From Bacteroidales bacterium (GTDB lineage Bacteria; Bacteroidota; Bacteroidia; Bacteroidales; UBA7960), in contig SLEW01000239.1 in NCBI GenBank assembly GCA_007124575.1, positions 1 through 7,674 of the forward strand: a stretch of 7,674 nucleotides of DNA, written 5' to 3'. A program made the position numbers and the translations under genes. The notes below the pieces were generated by a model. That model saw nothing but the letters and a program-made list of their open reading frames with translations. It searched no databases and was not told the DNA's origin. Below, piece after piece: positions 1 through 5,538 of the stretch (positions are counted from its first letter, which is position 1; each line of letters opens with the position of its first letter).

Positions 1-878
1 GGCTTTTGCGTGTAAGACTGATGGATGCCGTGGATGCAGAAACGGCCCGCATCATGAAAGAACCTTTCATAGGATTGCATCAGGATAAATACACAGTAAG
101 GTGGGTAAAAAAGTTTGCGGATGGTTCTCTGGGCGGCCGGGGAGCAGCATTGCTTGAGCCTTATGATGATATGCCGCAGGAAACAGGAGCACTGCGCGCC
201 CTGGGACAGGATGAGGAGGCTTATGCAGAACTTGTGGCCGAATTACTGGAACTGGGTTTCAGCACCCGTACGCACTCGATCGGCGACAGGGGAAACCGCG
301 TCACGCTCAACGCGTTCGAAAAAGCCATGGAGCTGACGGATAAAAGCCCGGAAGACGCACGACTGGTAGTCGAACACGCCCAAATCCTGCATCCTGATGA
401 TATCGAACGCTTTGCCAACGGCAGAATCATCGCCTCGATGCAGCCTGTGCATGCTACCGAAGACATGCTTTTTGCAGAAGATCGCATTGGAAGGGAAAGA
501 GCAAAGGCCGGCGCATATGCATGGCGCAGCATCCTCGACCACAACGGCATCATCGCCGCCGGATCCGATTATGGTGTGTCACCCTACAACCCGTTTTATG
601 GAATGCATGCAGCCGTGACACGCCAAAACAGGGAAAACCAGCCCGAAGGCGGATGGATCCCCGAACAACGCCTCACCCGCCAGGAAGCCCTTGAAGCTTA
701 CACGCTGGGGCCCGCTTACGTGGAGTTCTCAGAAGACTTCAAAGGCGCCATTAAAGAAGGTATGATTGCCGATTTTATCGTGATTGACCGTGACTTTTTT
801 GAGATCCCGGTGGAGGAGATTCACGAAATCAAGGTGTTGAAAACCATCCTTGGCGGAGAAATCGTTTATGAATTCTAA
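1..878 (+). CDS. YtcJ-like amidohydrolase, C-terminal part (5' end outside window)
   Basis: The frame is open from base 3 and runs to TAA at 876-878, so the N-terminal half is missing; the TTG at 6 is only an internal codon. About 291 residues remain of a family usually near 500-600. Numbering from that TTG, visible landmarks of the amidohydrolase family 3 (YtcJ-type) TIM barrel are: KKFADGSLGGRGAAL at 35-49; THSIGDRGN at 89-97, with a probable metal-ligand His90; EHAQILHP at 123-130; the GSDYGVSPYNPF loop at 187-197, with the probable catalytic Asp188; and the C-terminal beta-sandwich segment GAIKEGMIADFIVIDRDFFEIP ending in a GGEIVYE strand. Such enzymes are metal-dependent hydrolases of amide or related C-N bonds; the substrate cannot be read from sequence. 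Whether the full protein is exported cannot be seen. The C69 dipeptidase gene follows on the same strand after 96 bases, so a shared peptide or amide degradation role is possible but inferred. Confidence 0.9.
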   Translation, partial: LLRVRLMDAVDAETARIMKEPFIGLHQDKYTVRWVKKFADGSLGGRGAALLEPYDDMPQETGALRALGQDEEAYAELVAELLELGFSTRTHSIGDRGNRVTLNAFEKAMELTDKSPEDARLVVEHAQILHPDDIERFANGRIIASMQPVHATEDMLFAEDRIGRERAKAGAYAWRSILDHNGIIAAGSDYGVSPYNPFYGMHAAVTRQNRENQPEGGWIPEQRLTRQEALEAYTLGPAYVEFSEDFKGAIKEGMIADFIVIDRDFFEIPVEEIHEIKVLKTILGGEIVYEF

Positions 879-931
879 AGGACGAATAAACGAAAAGATG
901 GAACTTCCAAAGGTCAGGATGAACAAAATGA

Positions 932-964
932 CTTCAAAATTCAAAAACACCCTCAAACTTCAAA
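932..964. repeat. short TTCAAA-type degenerate repeats upstream of the dipeptidase gene
   Basis: CTTCAAA (932-938), ATTCAAA (939-945), CTCAAA (952-957) and CTTCAAA (958-964) lie within 33 bases just before the dipeptidase start. They resemble the low-complexity heptamer repeats often seen between genes in Bacteroidota. I see no Shine-Dalgarno site and no TAnnTTTG box on this strand in the 96-base gap, which would fit read-through from the upstream amidohydrolase gene. The repeat could be chance in A-rich sequence. Confidence 0.35.
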
Positions 965-974
965 CCCCATACCC

Positions 975-2531
975 ATGCACAATCTCAGAATTTCACTTTT
1001 TATAGCCGTTTTCCTCTTGCTGCTAACAGGTGTTAACACTCCCGGCCATGCGTGTTTCACCGTAGTGGTAGGCAAAGATGCCTCGGCAGACGGTTCCGTT
1101 TTGTTTGGCCATCTTGAGCAAAACGGTGGCTTACGTAAGATGAGTTACCGTTATGTGCCACGCATGCAGCACGAGCCCGGCAGCATGGTGCAACTGCGCC
1201 GGGGCGGTGAGTGGCCCCAGCCCGAAGAAACCTATGCCTTTTTATGGACTAACAATATCGGCATTGAATTCAGCGACGGCTATTTCAACGAACATGGTGT
1301 GGCCGTGGGCTCTGATGCCTGCCGCACCAGGCAAGACAGTTATGAAGAGCTCGTGGAACGTGGCGAAATCACCGATGGCGGCATCGGGTACAAGTTCCGC
1401 CGCATCATTGCCCAACGGTCAAGAACGGCGCGCGAAGGTGTGGAAATAGCCACGGAACTGCTGGACCATTTTGGCTATGCTGCTTCAGGACGAACCTATA
1501 TCATCGCAGACGCAGACGAAGCCTGGATGCTTGCTGCCGTGAGAGGAAAACACTATATCGCCCAGCGGGTGCCTGATGACGCCATCGTGTTGCTGCCAAA
1601 CGTACATATCATTGGCCCCGAAGCCGACCTTAACGATGAAGAAAATGTAATTGCGTCGGATGGACTGGTGGAATATACAATTGAAAGAGGATGGTATGAT
1701 CCGGACTCCGGTGAGCCCTTCAGCTTCCGGGAAGCTTTTAACAGACCCGCGCCAGTAGGCAGCTTCATGGAGGAAGAGGGCGTGGATCCGCGACAATGGT
1801 TCAGCCAGTCTCTTGTGAAAGAAGAGTTAATAGACCTTCCTGCGGATGAGCAACTGCCTTTTGCCCTCTATCCCGACAAAAAATTCACGGTGAACGACGT
1901 GGCCAACATCATCCGCAGCCACGGCCACCAGGAAGGACAAGAGCCTGACATGTCACTTGCTCACGCCCTGGGCATGCCCGAAGACGCTTCCCCGCATCAT
2001 CTGCCTGGTACAGGCGCCATTTGCAGCAGCACCGCACAGGAGTTGGTTGTCTTCCAATTGAGAAACTGGATGCCCACCGAGGTTGGATCAGTAGCATGGC
2101 GCACCACCGCGGCTCCGTGCGGCTCCGTCCTGGTCCCATGGTATGCAGGGATCACAGAAACACCGCGCGCCTATTATATAGACCATCCGGTGAAAGAAGT
2201 ACTTGACATTGACTTCCAATTTAACCCACCCGCCGGTATCTTCAACCATGACCCGCAAAACGCGTTTGACGCATTCACCGGCCTGGAGAAAATGATCGAC
2301 CTCAACTACCCTGAATACATCAGCCGGGCTCGCGACAAATGGGACCCTTTCGAAAAAGAACAGTTTGCCATGCAGGACGCCATCGAAGAAACGGCGCTGA
2401 GATTACTGGAAAAAGACCCGGAGCTGGGAAAGGCTTTTCTAAACAGCTACACCAACGCCCGGGCAATCCAGGCCCTCGAGATGGCAAAGGAAATGCTCAA
2501 CCACATGAAGACTATTAATTGGGCACACTAG
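975..2531 (+). CDS. Exported C69-family dipeptidase (Ntn-hydrolase)
   Basis: A 518-residue protein matching peptidase family C69 (PF03577, dipeptidase A-like). Residues 1-26 look like a Sec signal peptide: Arg5, a hydrophobic core at 7-20, then NTPGHA. The mature chain would begin at Cys27 in ACFTVVVGKDASADGSVLFG, the place of the N-terminal nucleophile Cys in this Ntn-hydrolase family. Other family landmarks are NEHGVAVGSDACRTR (105-119), the GRTYIIADADEAWMLAAVRGKHY strand pair (172-194), LLPNVHIIG (206-214) and the STAQELVVFQLRNWMPTEVGSVAWR block (352-376), followed by PWYAG. The protein would cleave dipeptides in the periplasm or outside the cell. The length suits the exported Bacteroidota versions. 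ATG 975 is chosen because it gives the signal peptide; no Shine-Dalgarno site is present, as expected for this phylum. The gene lies 96 bases after the amidohydrolase on the same strand. Family assignment is firm; the substrate is not known. Confidence 0.93.
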   Translation: MHNLRISLFIAVFLLLLTGVNTPGHACFTVVVGKDASADGSVLFGHLEQNGGLRKMSYRYVPRMQHEPGSMVQLRRGGEWPQPEETYAFLWTNNIGIEFSDGYFNEHGVAVGSDACRTRQDSYEELVERGEITDGGIGYKFRRIIAQRSRTAREGVEIATELLDHFGYAASGRTYIIADADEAWMLAAVRGKHYIAQRVPDDAIVLLPNVHIIGPEADLNDEENVIASDGLVEYTIERGWYDPDSGEPFSFREAFNRPAPVGSFMEEEGVDPRQWFSQSLVKEELIDLPADEQLPFALYPDKKFTVNDVANIIRSHGHQEGQEPDMSLAHALGMPEDASPHHLPGTGAICSSTAQELVVFQLRNWMPTEVGSVAWRTTAAPCGSVLVPWYAGITETPRAYYIDHPVKEVLDIDFQFNPPAGIFNHDPQNAFDAFTGLEKMIDLNYPEYISRARDKWDPFEKEQFAMQDAIEETALRLLEKDPELGKAFLNSYTNARAIQALEMAKEMLNHMKTINWAH

Positions 2532-2587
2532 TTGGTTTGAAGTTGGGCGCTGAGAGTAAGAACTAAAGAGCAAGAAGAAAGCAATTG

Positions 2588-2608
2588 ACCTGCCCTTACA
2601 GGGCGGGT
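2588..2608 (+). terminator. GC-rich hairpin after the dipeptidase gene
   Basis: A 9-bp stem (2588-2596 with 2600-2608, one G-T wobble) closes on a 3-base TAC loop, 56 bases after the dipeptidase stop. It sits in the 130-base gap before the flavin reductase gene. A T-tract is lacking: the stem is followed by GTGTGGGGGCGG and only then ATTTATTA. It could therefore be a weak or factor-assisted terminator, an RNA 3'-end stabiliser, or a dispersed repeat rather than a classical intrinsic terminator. Confidence 0.45.
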
Positions 2609-2661
2609 GTGTGGGGGCGGATTTATTACTAAAAAACAGCTAACAACGAAAATATAAACAC

Positions 2662-3249
2662 ATGAAAACCACATTCGGACCAAAAAAGATCATGTTTCCC
2701 TGCCCGGTTTCTTTGGTAGTGACGGGTAACATGGAAAAAGCAAACATCGTTACCATTGCATGGGTGAGCCTTCTGACGAGCCAGCCACCAACGCTGGGGA
2801 TTTCCGTGGGCACGCGCGGGTTTTCTGGTGAAGCCATCAAGGAAAATGAAGACTTCACGGTCAACATTGCCTCCGCAGACATCATGACGGAAGCTGATTT
2901 TTGTGGCATTCGCTCAGGACGCGATATAGACAAGTTCGAGGAAACCGGCCTCACCAAATTGCCATCCAAAATCGTAAAATCACCCATCATCAAGGAATGT
3001 CCGCTTAACCTTGAATGCCGCCTCACCGATTGGCGCATCATCGGCAGGACCAACCATTTCGTGGGCGAGATCATGGAAACGCATGTCGATACCGACAAGC
3101 TCAAAAACCTGGAAGACATCGGGTCGCTGGACATCGATGCTGTCAACCCGCTGATCTATTTTGGGGGCGTGCGTGAATATCGCAGTCCGGGCCCAAAAAT
3201 CGGCGATCCATACCAGATCGGCAATGATCTGAAACGAAAGAAACGATGA
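2662..3249 (+). CDS. Flavin reductase family / flavoredoxin-like FMN-binding protein
   Basis: A 195-residue cytoplasmic protein of the flavin reductase-like, FMN-binding split-barrel family (PF01613). The family's N-terminal signature is clear: PCPVSLVVTG (13-22), then KANIVTIAWVSLLTSQPPTLGISVG (26-50), then a segment with SGEAIKENEDFTVNIAS (55-71). DFCGIRSGRDIDKFEETGLT (79-98) and the HFVGEIMETHVD strand (132-143) complete the barrel; the VNPLIYFGGVREYRSPG end (161-177) is typical of this subgroup. Members bind FMN and act as flavin reductases or as flavoredoxin-type electron carriers; which applies here cannot be decided. The ATG at 2662 follows an A-rich leader with no Shine-Dalgarno site. 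xseA starts 22 bases after the stop, so co-transcription is likely, though no functional link is known. The C-terminus is basic (KRKKR). Length is normal for the family. Confidence 0.88.
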   Translation: MKTTFGPKKIMFPCPVSLVVTGNMEKANIVTIAWVSLLTSQPPTLGISVGTRGFSGEAIKENEDFTVNIASADIMTEADFCGIRSGRDIDKFEETGLTKLPSKIVKSPIIKECPLNLECRLTDWRIIGRTNHFVGEIMETHVDTDKLKNLEDIGSLDIDAVNPLIYFGGVREYRSPGPKIGDPYQIGNDLKRKKR

Positions 3250-3271
3250 ATGCCGGCTGATCATGTAATCC

Positions 3272-4711
3272 ATGACAGCAAAAAGGGCCCTGACAATAAA
3301 CCCGTCATTGATGTCTGAGAAAATTGGCGAAAAACGTGTATTTTCCTTGCTGGAAGTAACGAAAAGCATACAAAAAGTGCTTGCCGAGCGTTACAGCAGC
3401 TCCTTTTGGGTGAAGGCTGAGCTTAACAAACTCAATCATTACCAGCATTCCGGACATTGTTACCCCGATCTGGTCGAAAAAAAGAATGGCAGGACCACCG
3501 CCCAGATGCGCGCCACATTATGGAAGGGAGACTACGAAAGCATAAACCGGCGCTTTCTGGAAATACTGAAAGAGCCGTTGAAAGATGGGATCAAGATCCT
3601 CATGATGGCGCGTATCAGTTTCGACCCGGTGTATGGCCTGTCACTGCGCATCCTTGATATCGATCCGGCATTTACGTTGGGCGACCTGGAAAAGGAAAAA
3701 CAGGAATCCATAAACCGGCTAAAACAGGAACATCTTTTTAACAGAAACAAAACGCTTGTACTGCCGGTTTTACCCAAGCGCATCGCAGTGATCTCTGTGG
3801 AATCCAGCAAAGGCTATGCAGACTTTCTCCGTGTCATGGATGACAACCCCTGGGGTTATCGCTTCTTCCACCACCTTTTTCCGTCGCTGCTGCAGGGCGA
3901 TAAGGCGGCTGCGGCTATCATACAACAGATGGAGAGGATTCGCCGGGTAAGGCATCATTTTGATGCGGTGGCCATCATCCGCGGGGGCGGCGGAGATATC
4001 GGATTAACATGCTACAACAGCTATGAGCTGGCACGAACGGTGGCTCTCTTCCCTCTTCCGGTGCTTACCGGGATAGGGCACGCCACCAACGAAACCGTTA
4101 CCGAGATGGTAGCCCATGCCAACACCATCACCCCCACCAAGCTGGCGGAGCTGCTGATCCAGCATTTTCACAACTTCGCCTATACCGTGGAAGAAAGTCA
4201 GAAAAAAATAGTTACGCTATCCGGGCATACATTAACACACGCAAGACAGGAGTTTAAGAGCCAGGCAAAGTTATACCGGAGCCATGCGAAAGGCATGATT
4301 ACAGCACACCGCAACCTCACAAAAGAAACCACACGGAACCTTATCCGGCAAACGCAATATATGACCAGCCACATCAAAAACTATGTGCTCAGGGATATTG
4401 GCAATACTATTGAGAGGACAGGCAGGCAAAAGCTGCAAAACAATAAAGAATGGCTCGTTTCGGCAGGTCAGATACTGGAAAAAGGGAGCAAACTAAATCT
4501 GCAGAATGAAAACACGAGTTTGGAAACACTGAAAAACAGTGTAAACCACCTGCACCCGGATAATGTACTCAAACGAGGTTACAGCATCACAAGAATAAAT
4601 GGAGTCGCCATAAAGTCAAAACAAGATGTCCGTGCCGGCGATGTCCTGGAAACAACCCTCCTTAGCGGGAAGATCATAAGCACGGTAAGCAATAAGCATA
4701 AAAAACCATAA
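3272..4711 (+). CDS. xseA: Exodeoxyribonuclease VII large subunit
   Basis: Catalytic subunit of exonuclease VII, a cytoplasmic nuclease that with XseB degrades single-stranded DNA to oligonucleotides. Order of domains: an N-terminal OB-fold (about 22-130; FSLLEVTKSIQKVL, SSSFWVKAELNKL, LRILDIDPAFTLGDLEKEK); the catalytic domain (about 165-300; LPKRIAVISVESSKGYADF at 167-185, AIIRGGGGDIGLTCYNSYELA at 234-254, PVLTGIGHATNETVTEMVAH at 263-282); a long helical, likely coiled-coil arm (about 300-420); and the C-terminal DNVLKRGYSITRINGVAI...GDVLETTLLSGKIISTV segment. The ESSKGY and RGGGGDIGL variants differ from the enterobacterial forms but fit what I know of Bacteroidota XseA. The length, 479 residues, is normal. 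Start: ATG 3272 gives the longest form; ATG 3311 (MSEKIGEKRVF, residue 14) is an equally good candidate because family similarity begins only near FSLLEV. xseB follows after 95 bases. Confidence 0.96.
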   Translation: MTAKRALTINPSLMSEKIGEKRVFSLLEVTKSIQKVLAERYSSSFWVKAELNKLNHYQHSGHCYPDLVEKKNGRTTAQMRATLWKGDYESINRRFLEILKEPLKDGIKILMMARISFDPVYGLSLRILDIDPAFTLGDLEKEKQESINRLKQEHLFNRNKTLVLPVLPKRIAVISVESSKGYADFLRVMDDNPWGYRFFHHLFPSLLQGDKAAAAIIQQMERIRRVRHHFDAVAIIRGGGGDIGLTCYNSYELARTVALFPLPVLTGIGHATNETVTEMVAHANTITPTKLAELLIQHFHNFAYTVEESQKKIVTLSGHTLTHARQEFKSQAKLYRSHAKGMITAHRNLTKETTRNLIRQTQYMTSHIKNYVLRDIGNTIERTGRQKLQNNKEWLVSAGQILEKGSKLNLQNENTSLETLKNSVNHLHPDNVLKRGYSITRINGVAIKSKQDVRAGDVLETTLLSGKIISTVSNKHKKP

Positions 4712-4766
4712 TCTGTTAACCCCTTAACGCCATAACATCTTGAACTTTTGACAACAACATAAACTT

Positions 4767-4784
4767 CAGATAACCAAATATCTG
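4767..4784. promoter_or_regulatory. Perfect palindrome in the xseA-xseB gap
   Basis: CAGATA (4767-4772) and TATCTG (4779-4784) are perfect inverted 6-base arms around a 6-base spacer (ACCAAA). A TATAAT string follows at once (4785-4790), ending 16 bases before the xseB start. A near match to the Bacteroidota -7 box (AACTTTTG, 4743-4750; consensus TAnnTTTG) lies just upstream. The palindrome could be an operator or a weak leader hairpin setting XseB level apart from XseA; chance is not excluded. Confidence 0.3.
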
Positions 4785-4806
4785 TATAATTATAAACATA
4801 TGAAGC

Positions 4807-5028
4807 ATGGCTGACAAAAAGATCACATACACGGAGGCATTCGAAGAACTCCAGCAAATCGTTTCAGATATGGAAGAAGGTGAGATCAGTGTGGATGAGC
4901 TATCTGAAAAGGTCAAAAGGGCCGCTACACTCATACGCATCTGCAAGGAAAAACTCTATCACACCGAAACGGATGTGAGGCAAATCCTGGACGAACTGGA
5001 AGACAACAAAAGCGACGACCAGGCCTGA
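4807..5028 (+). CDS. xseB: Exodeoxyribonuclease VII small subunit
   Basis: A 73-residue, mostly helical, acidic protein of the XseB family (PF02609), in the usual 60-80 residue range. The family signature is clear: YTEAFEELQQIVSDMEEGEISVDELSEKVKRAATLIRICKEKLYHTETDVRQIL, at residues 8-61, which forms two antiparallel helices with the conserved mid-helix Cys at 46. Several copies bind the XseA coiled-coil arm to make exonuclease VII. ATG 4807 is the only start that gives the family N-terminus; an ATG seven bases upstream (4800) reads only four codons before a stop. The 95-base gap after xseA is longer than usual for this pair and includes a palindrome, so XseB may have some transcription of its own. 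The acidic tail (DELEDNKSDDQA) is variable in the family. Confidence 0.95.
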   Translation: MADKKITYTEAFEELQQIVSDMEEGEISVDELSEKVKRAATLIRICKEKLYHTETDVRQILDELEDNKSDDQA

Positions 5029-5041
5029 GGTACAATGTTGG

Positions 5042-5233
5042 TTATTCTGTGCGTTTAAGAATCTCAGCTGTGCGATTGCCATAAGGCAGCGACCCGCCCT
5101 CGTCCTCTTTCAGCTTTTTCCACGCCCGTGAGATGATGATCTCATCCACATCATCCTTGTCACAGGGGACTTCCACCACATATTCCTCGATGCCATATGT
5201 GGCAATGGTACATTTTACGATCGCTTTACCCAT
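5042..5233 (-). CDS. Small conserved-looking hypothetical protein (63 residues)
   Basis: I do not recognise this protein. It reads MGKAIVKCTIATYGIEEYVV..., with ATG at 5231-5233 and TAA at 5042-5044. The composition is that of a real soluble protein: an N-terminal beta-hairpin-like part (AIVKCTIATYGIEEYVVEVPC, residues 4-24), an acidic DKDDVDE stretch (25-31), a likely helix with SRAWKKLKEDEGG, and a basic end (NRTAEILKR). Two Cys residues (8 and 24) are present; there is no signal peptide or membrane segment. The gene converges on xseB with only 13 bases between stop codons and no obvious terminator. Its start follows an A/T-rich leader (AAAAATTTAACACT) without a Shine-Dalgarno site. The frame opposite (5133-5444, plus strand) has low-complexity Ser/Thr-rich protein and looks like a shadow. 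No function is proposed. Confidence 0.65.
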   Translation of the reverse strand: MGKAIVKCTIATYGIEEYVVEVPCDKDDVDEIIISRAWKKLKEDEGGSLPYGNRTAEILKRTE

Positions 5234-5263
5234 AGTGTTAAATTTTTGTCAAAAAGTCAGGCC

Positions 5264-5284
5264 TTTGGCTTTTGGCTTTTGGCT
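5264..5284. repeat. Three tandem TTTGGCT heptamers
   Basis: Three perfect 7-base units, TTTGGCT, stand end to end about 30 bases upstream of the small minus-strand gene. The pattern is like the short heptanucleotide tandem repeats (STRRs) described in cyanobacteria and similar low-complexity repeats between Bacteroidota genes. The inverted form occurs at 5439-5457 and one more single unit at 5531-5537. Confidence 0.7.
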
Positions 5285-5438
5285 TTCTTGCAAACAGCCA
5301 ATATTCAAAGCACTTTTCTTCTTAAGAACAAATATAATAATATTCGCAGTAATCACCTTCGGGGCGAATGCAGGTGTTAACAACATGTCGAAAAGTCCAG
5401 GCCTGCCAGGTCCAGCTCTCGAACACTTTCTTGCCAAT

Positions 5439-5457
5439 GGCTAAAAGCCAAAAGCCT
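5439..5457. repeat. Inverted counterpart of the TTTGGCT repeat
   Basis: GGCTAAAAGCCAAAAGCCT contains AGCCAAA (5446-5452), the reverse complement of TTTGGCT, plus a partial second unit. GGCT / AGCC (5439-5442 and 5446-5449) can also pair around a 3-base loop. Together with 5264-5284 it forms an imperfect inverted repeat enclosing about 155 bases. Confidence 0.55.
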
Positions 5458-5500
5458 ACCTCTTCCTCCCAACGCCCTTAGTAACACCTGGCTGACATAA

Positions 5501-5517
5501 TTAAGGAAAAACCTTAA
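5501..5517. promoter_or_regulatory. Palindrome just upstream of the permease promoter box
   Basis: TTAAGG (5501-5506) and CCTTAA (5512-5517) are perfect inverted 6-base arms around AAAAA. The palindrome ends ten bases before the TAnnTTTG box, between the usual -33 and -7 positions, where a repressor or activator could bind. It is short and A/T-rich, so chance is possible. Confidence 0.35.
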
Positions 5518-5526
5518 AATAATCAC

Positions 5527-5534
5527 TATTTTTG
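5527..5534 (+). promoter_or_regulatory. Bacteroidota-type -7 box before the permease gene
   Basis: TATTTTTG matches the Bacteroidota -7 consensus TAnnTTTG exactly. It ends four bases before the ATG at 5539, so a start of transcription about seven bases downstream would fall on or near the start codon. No clear -33 TTTG element is seen at the usual distance. Either the mRNA is leaderless, or translation starts at the internal ATG 5551, or the match is fortuitous. Confidence 0.4.
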
Positions 5535-5538
5535 GCTT

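Larger units (their letters stand above)
5234..5538. other. 305-base noncoding region between divergent genes
   Basis: This lies between the start of the small minus-strand gene and the start of the permease gene, so it should hold promoters for both. It contains three tandem TTTGGCT heptamers (5264-5284), an inverted counterpart (5439-5457), an A/T-rich patch (5320-5345), an inverted pair ATTCGC / GCGAAT (5342-5347 and 5364-5369, 16-base loop), a TTAAGG / CCTTAA palindrome (5501-5517) and a TAnnTTTG promoter box (5527-5534). I see no tRNA, riboswitch or convincing gene in it. Confidence 0.6.

Noticed and set aside
2640..3146. A 168-residue minus-strand frame
   Set aside because: It is antisense to the flavin reductase gene, Ser/Met-rich and without a recognisable domain; the plus-strand protein is a clear family member.
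3830..4130. Possible loss of catalytic motifs in XseA, because ESSKGY and RGGGGDIGL differ from the enterobacterial forms
   Set aside because: The same variants are, to my knowledge, normal in Bacteroidota XseA; the frame is intact and of usual length.
4715..4728. GTTAA-CCCC-TTAAC inverted repeat after xseA as a terminator
   Set aside because: The stem has only five mostly A-T pairs and no T-tract follows.
4748..4790. TTGACA (4748-4753) with TATAAT (4785-4790) as a sigma-70 type promoter for xseB
   Set aside because: The spacer is 31 bases, far from the usual 17, and this phylum uses a different promoter consensus.
4800..4814. A four-codon ATG...TGA frame overlapping the xseB start, as a possible leader peptide
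   Set aside because: It is too short and has no start signal of its own; overlap with ATG 4807 is easily explained by chance.
5133..5444. A 103-residue plus-strand frame crossing the small minus-strand gene and the repeat region
   Set aside because: The N-terminal part is Ser/Thr-rich low complexity antisense to a more credible frame, and the rest reads through the heptamer array.
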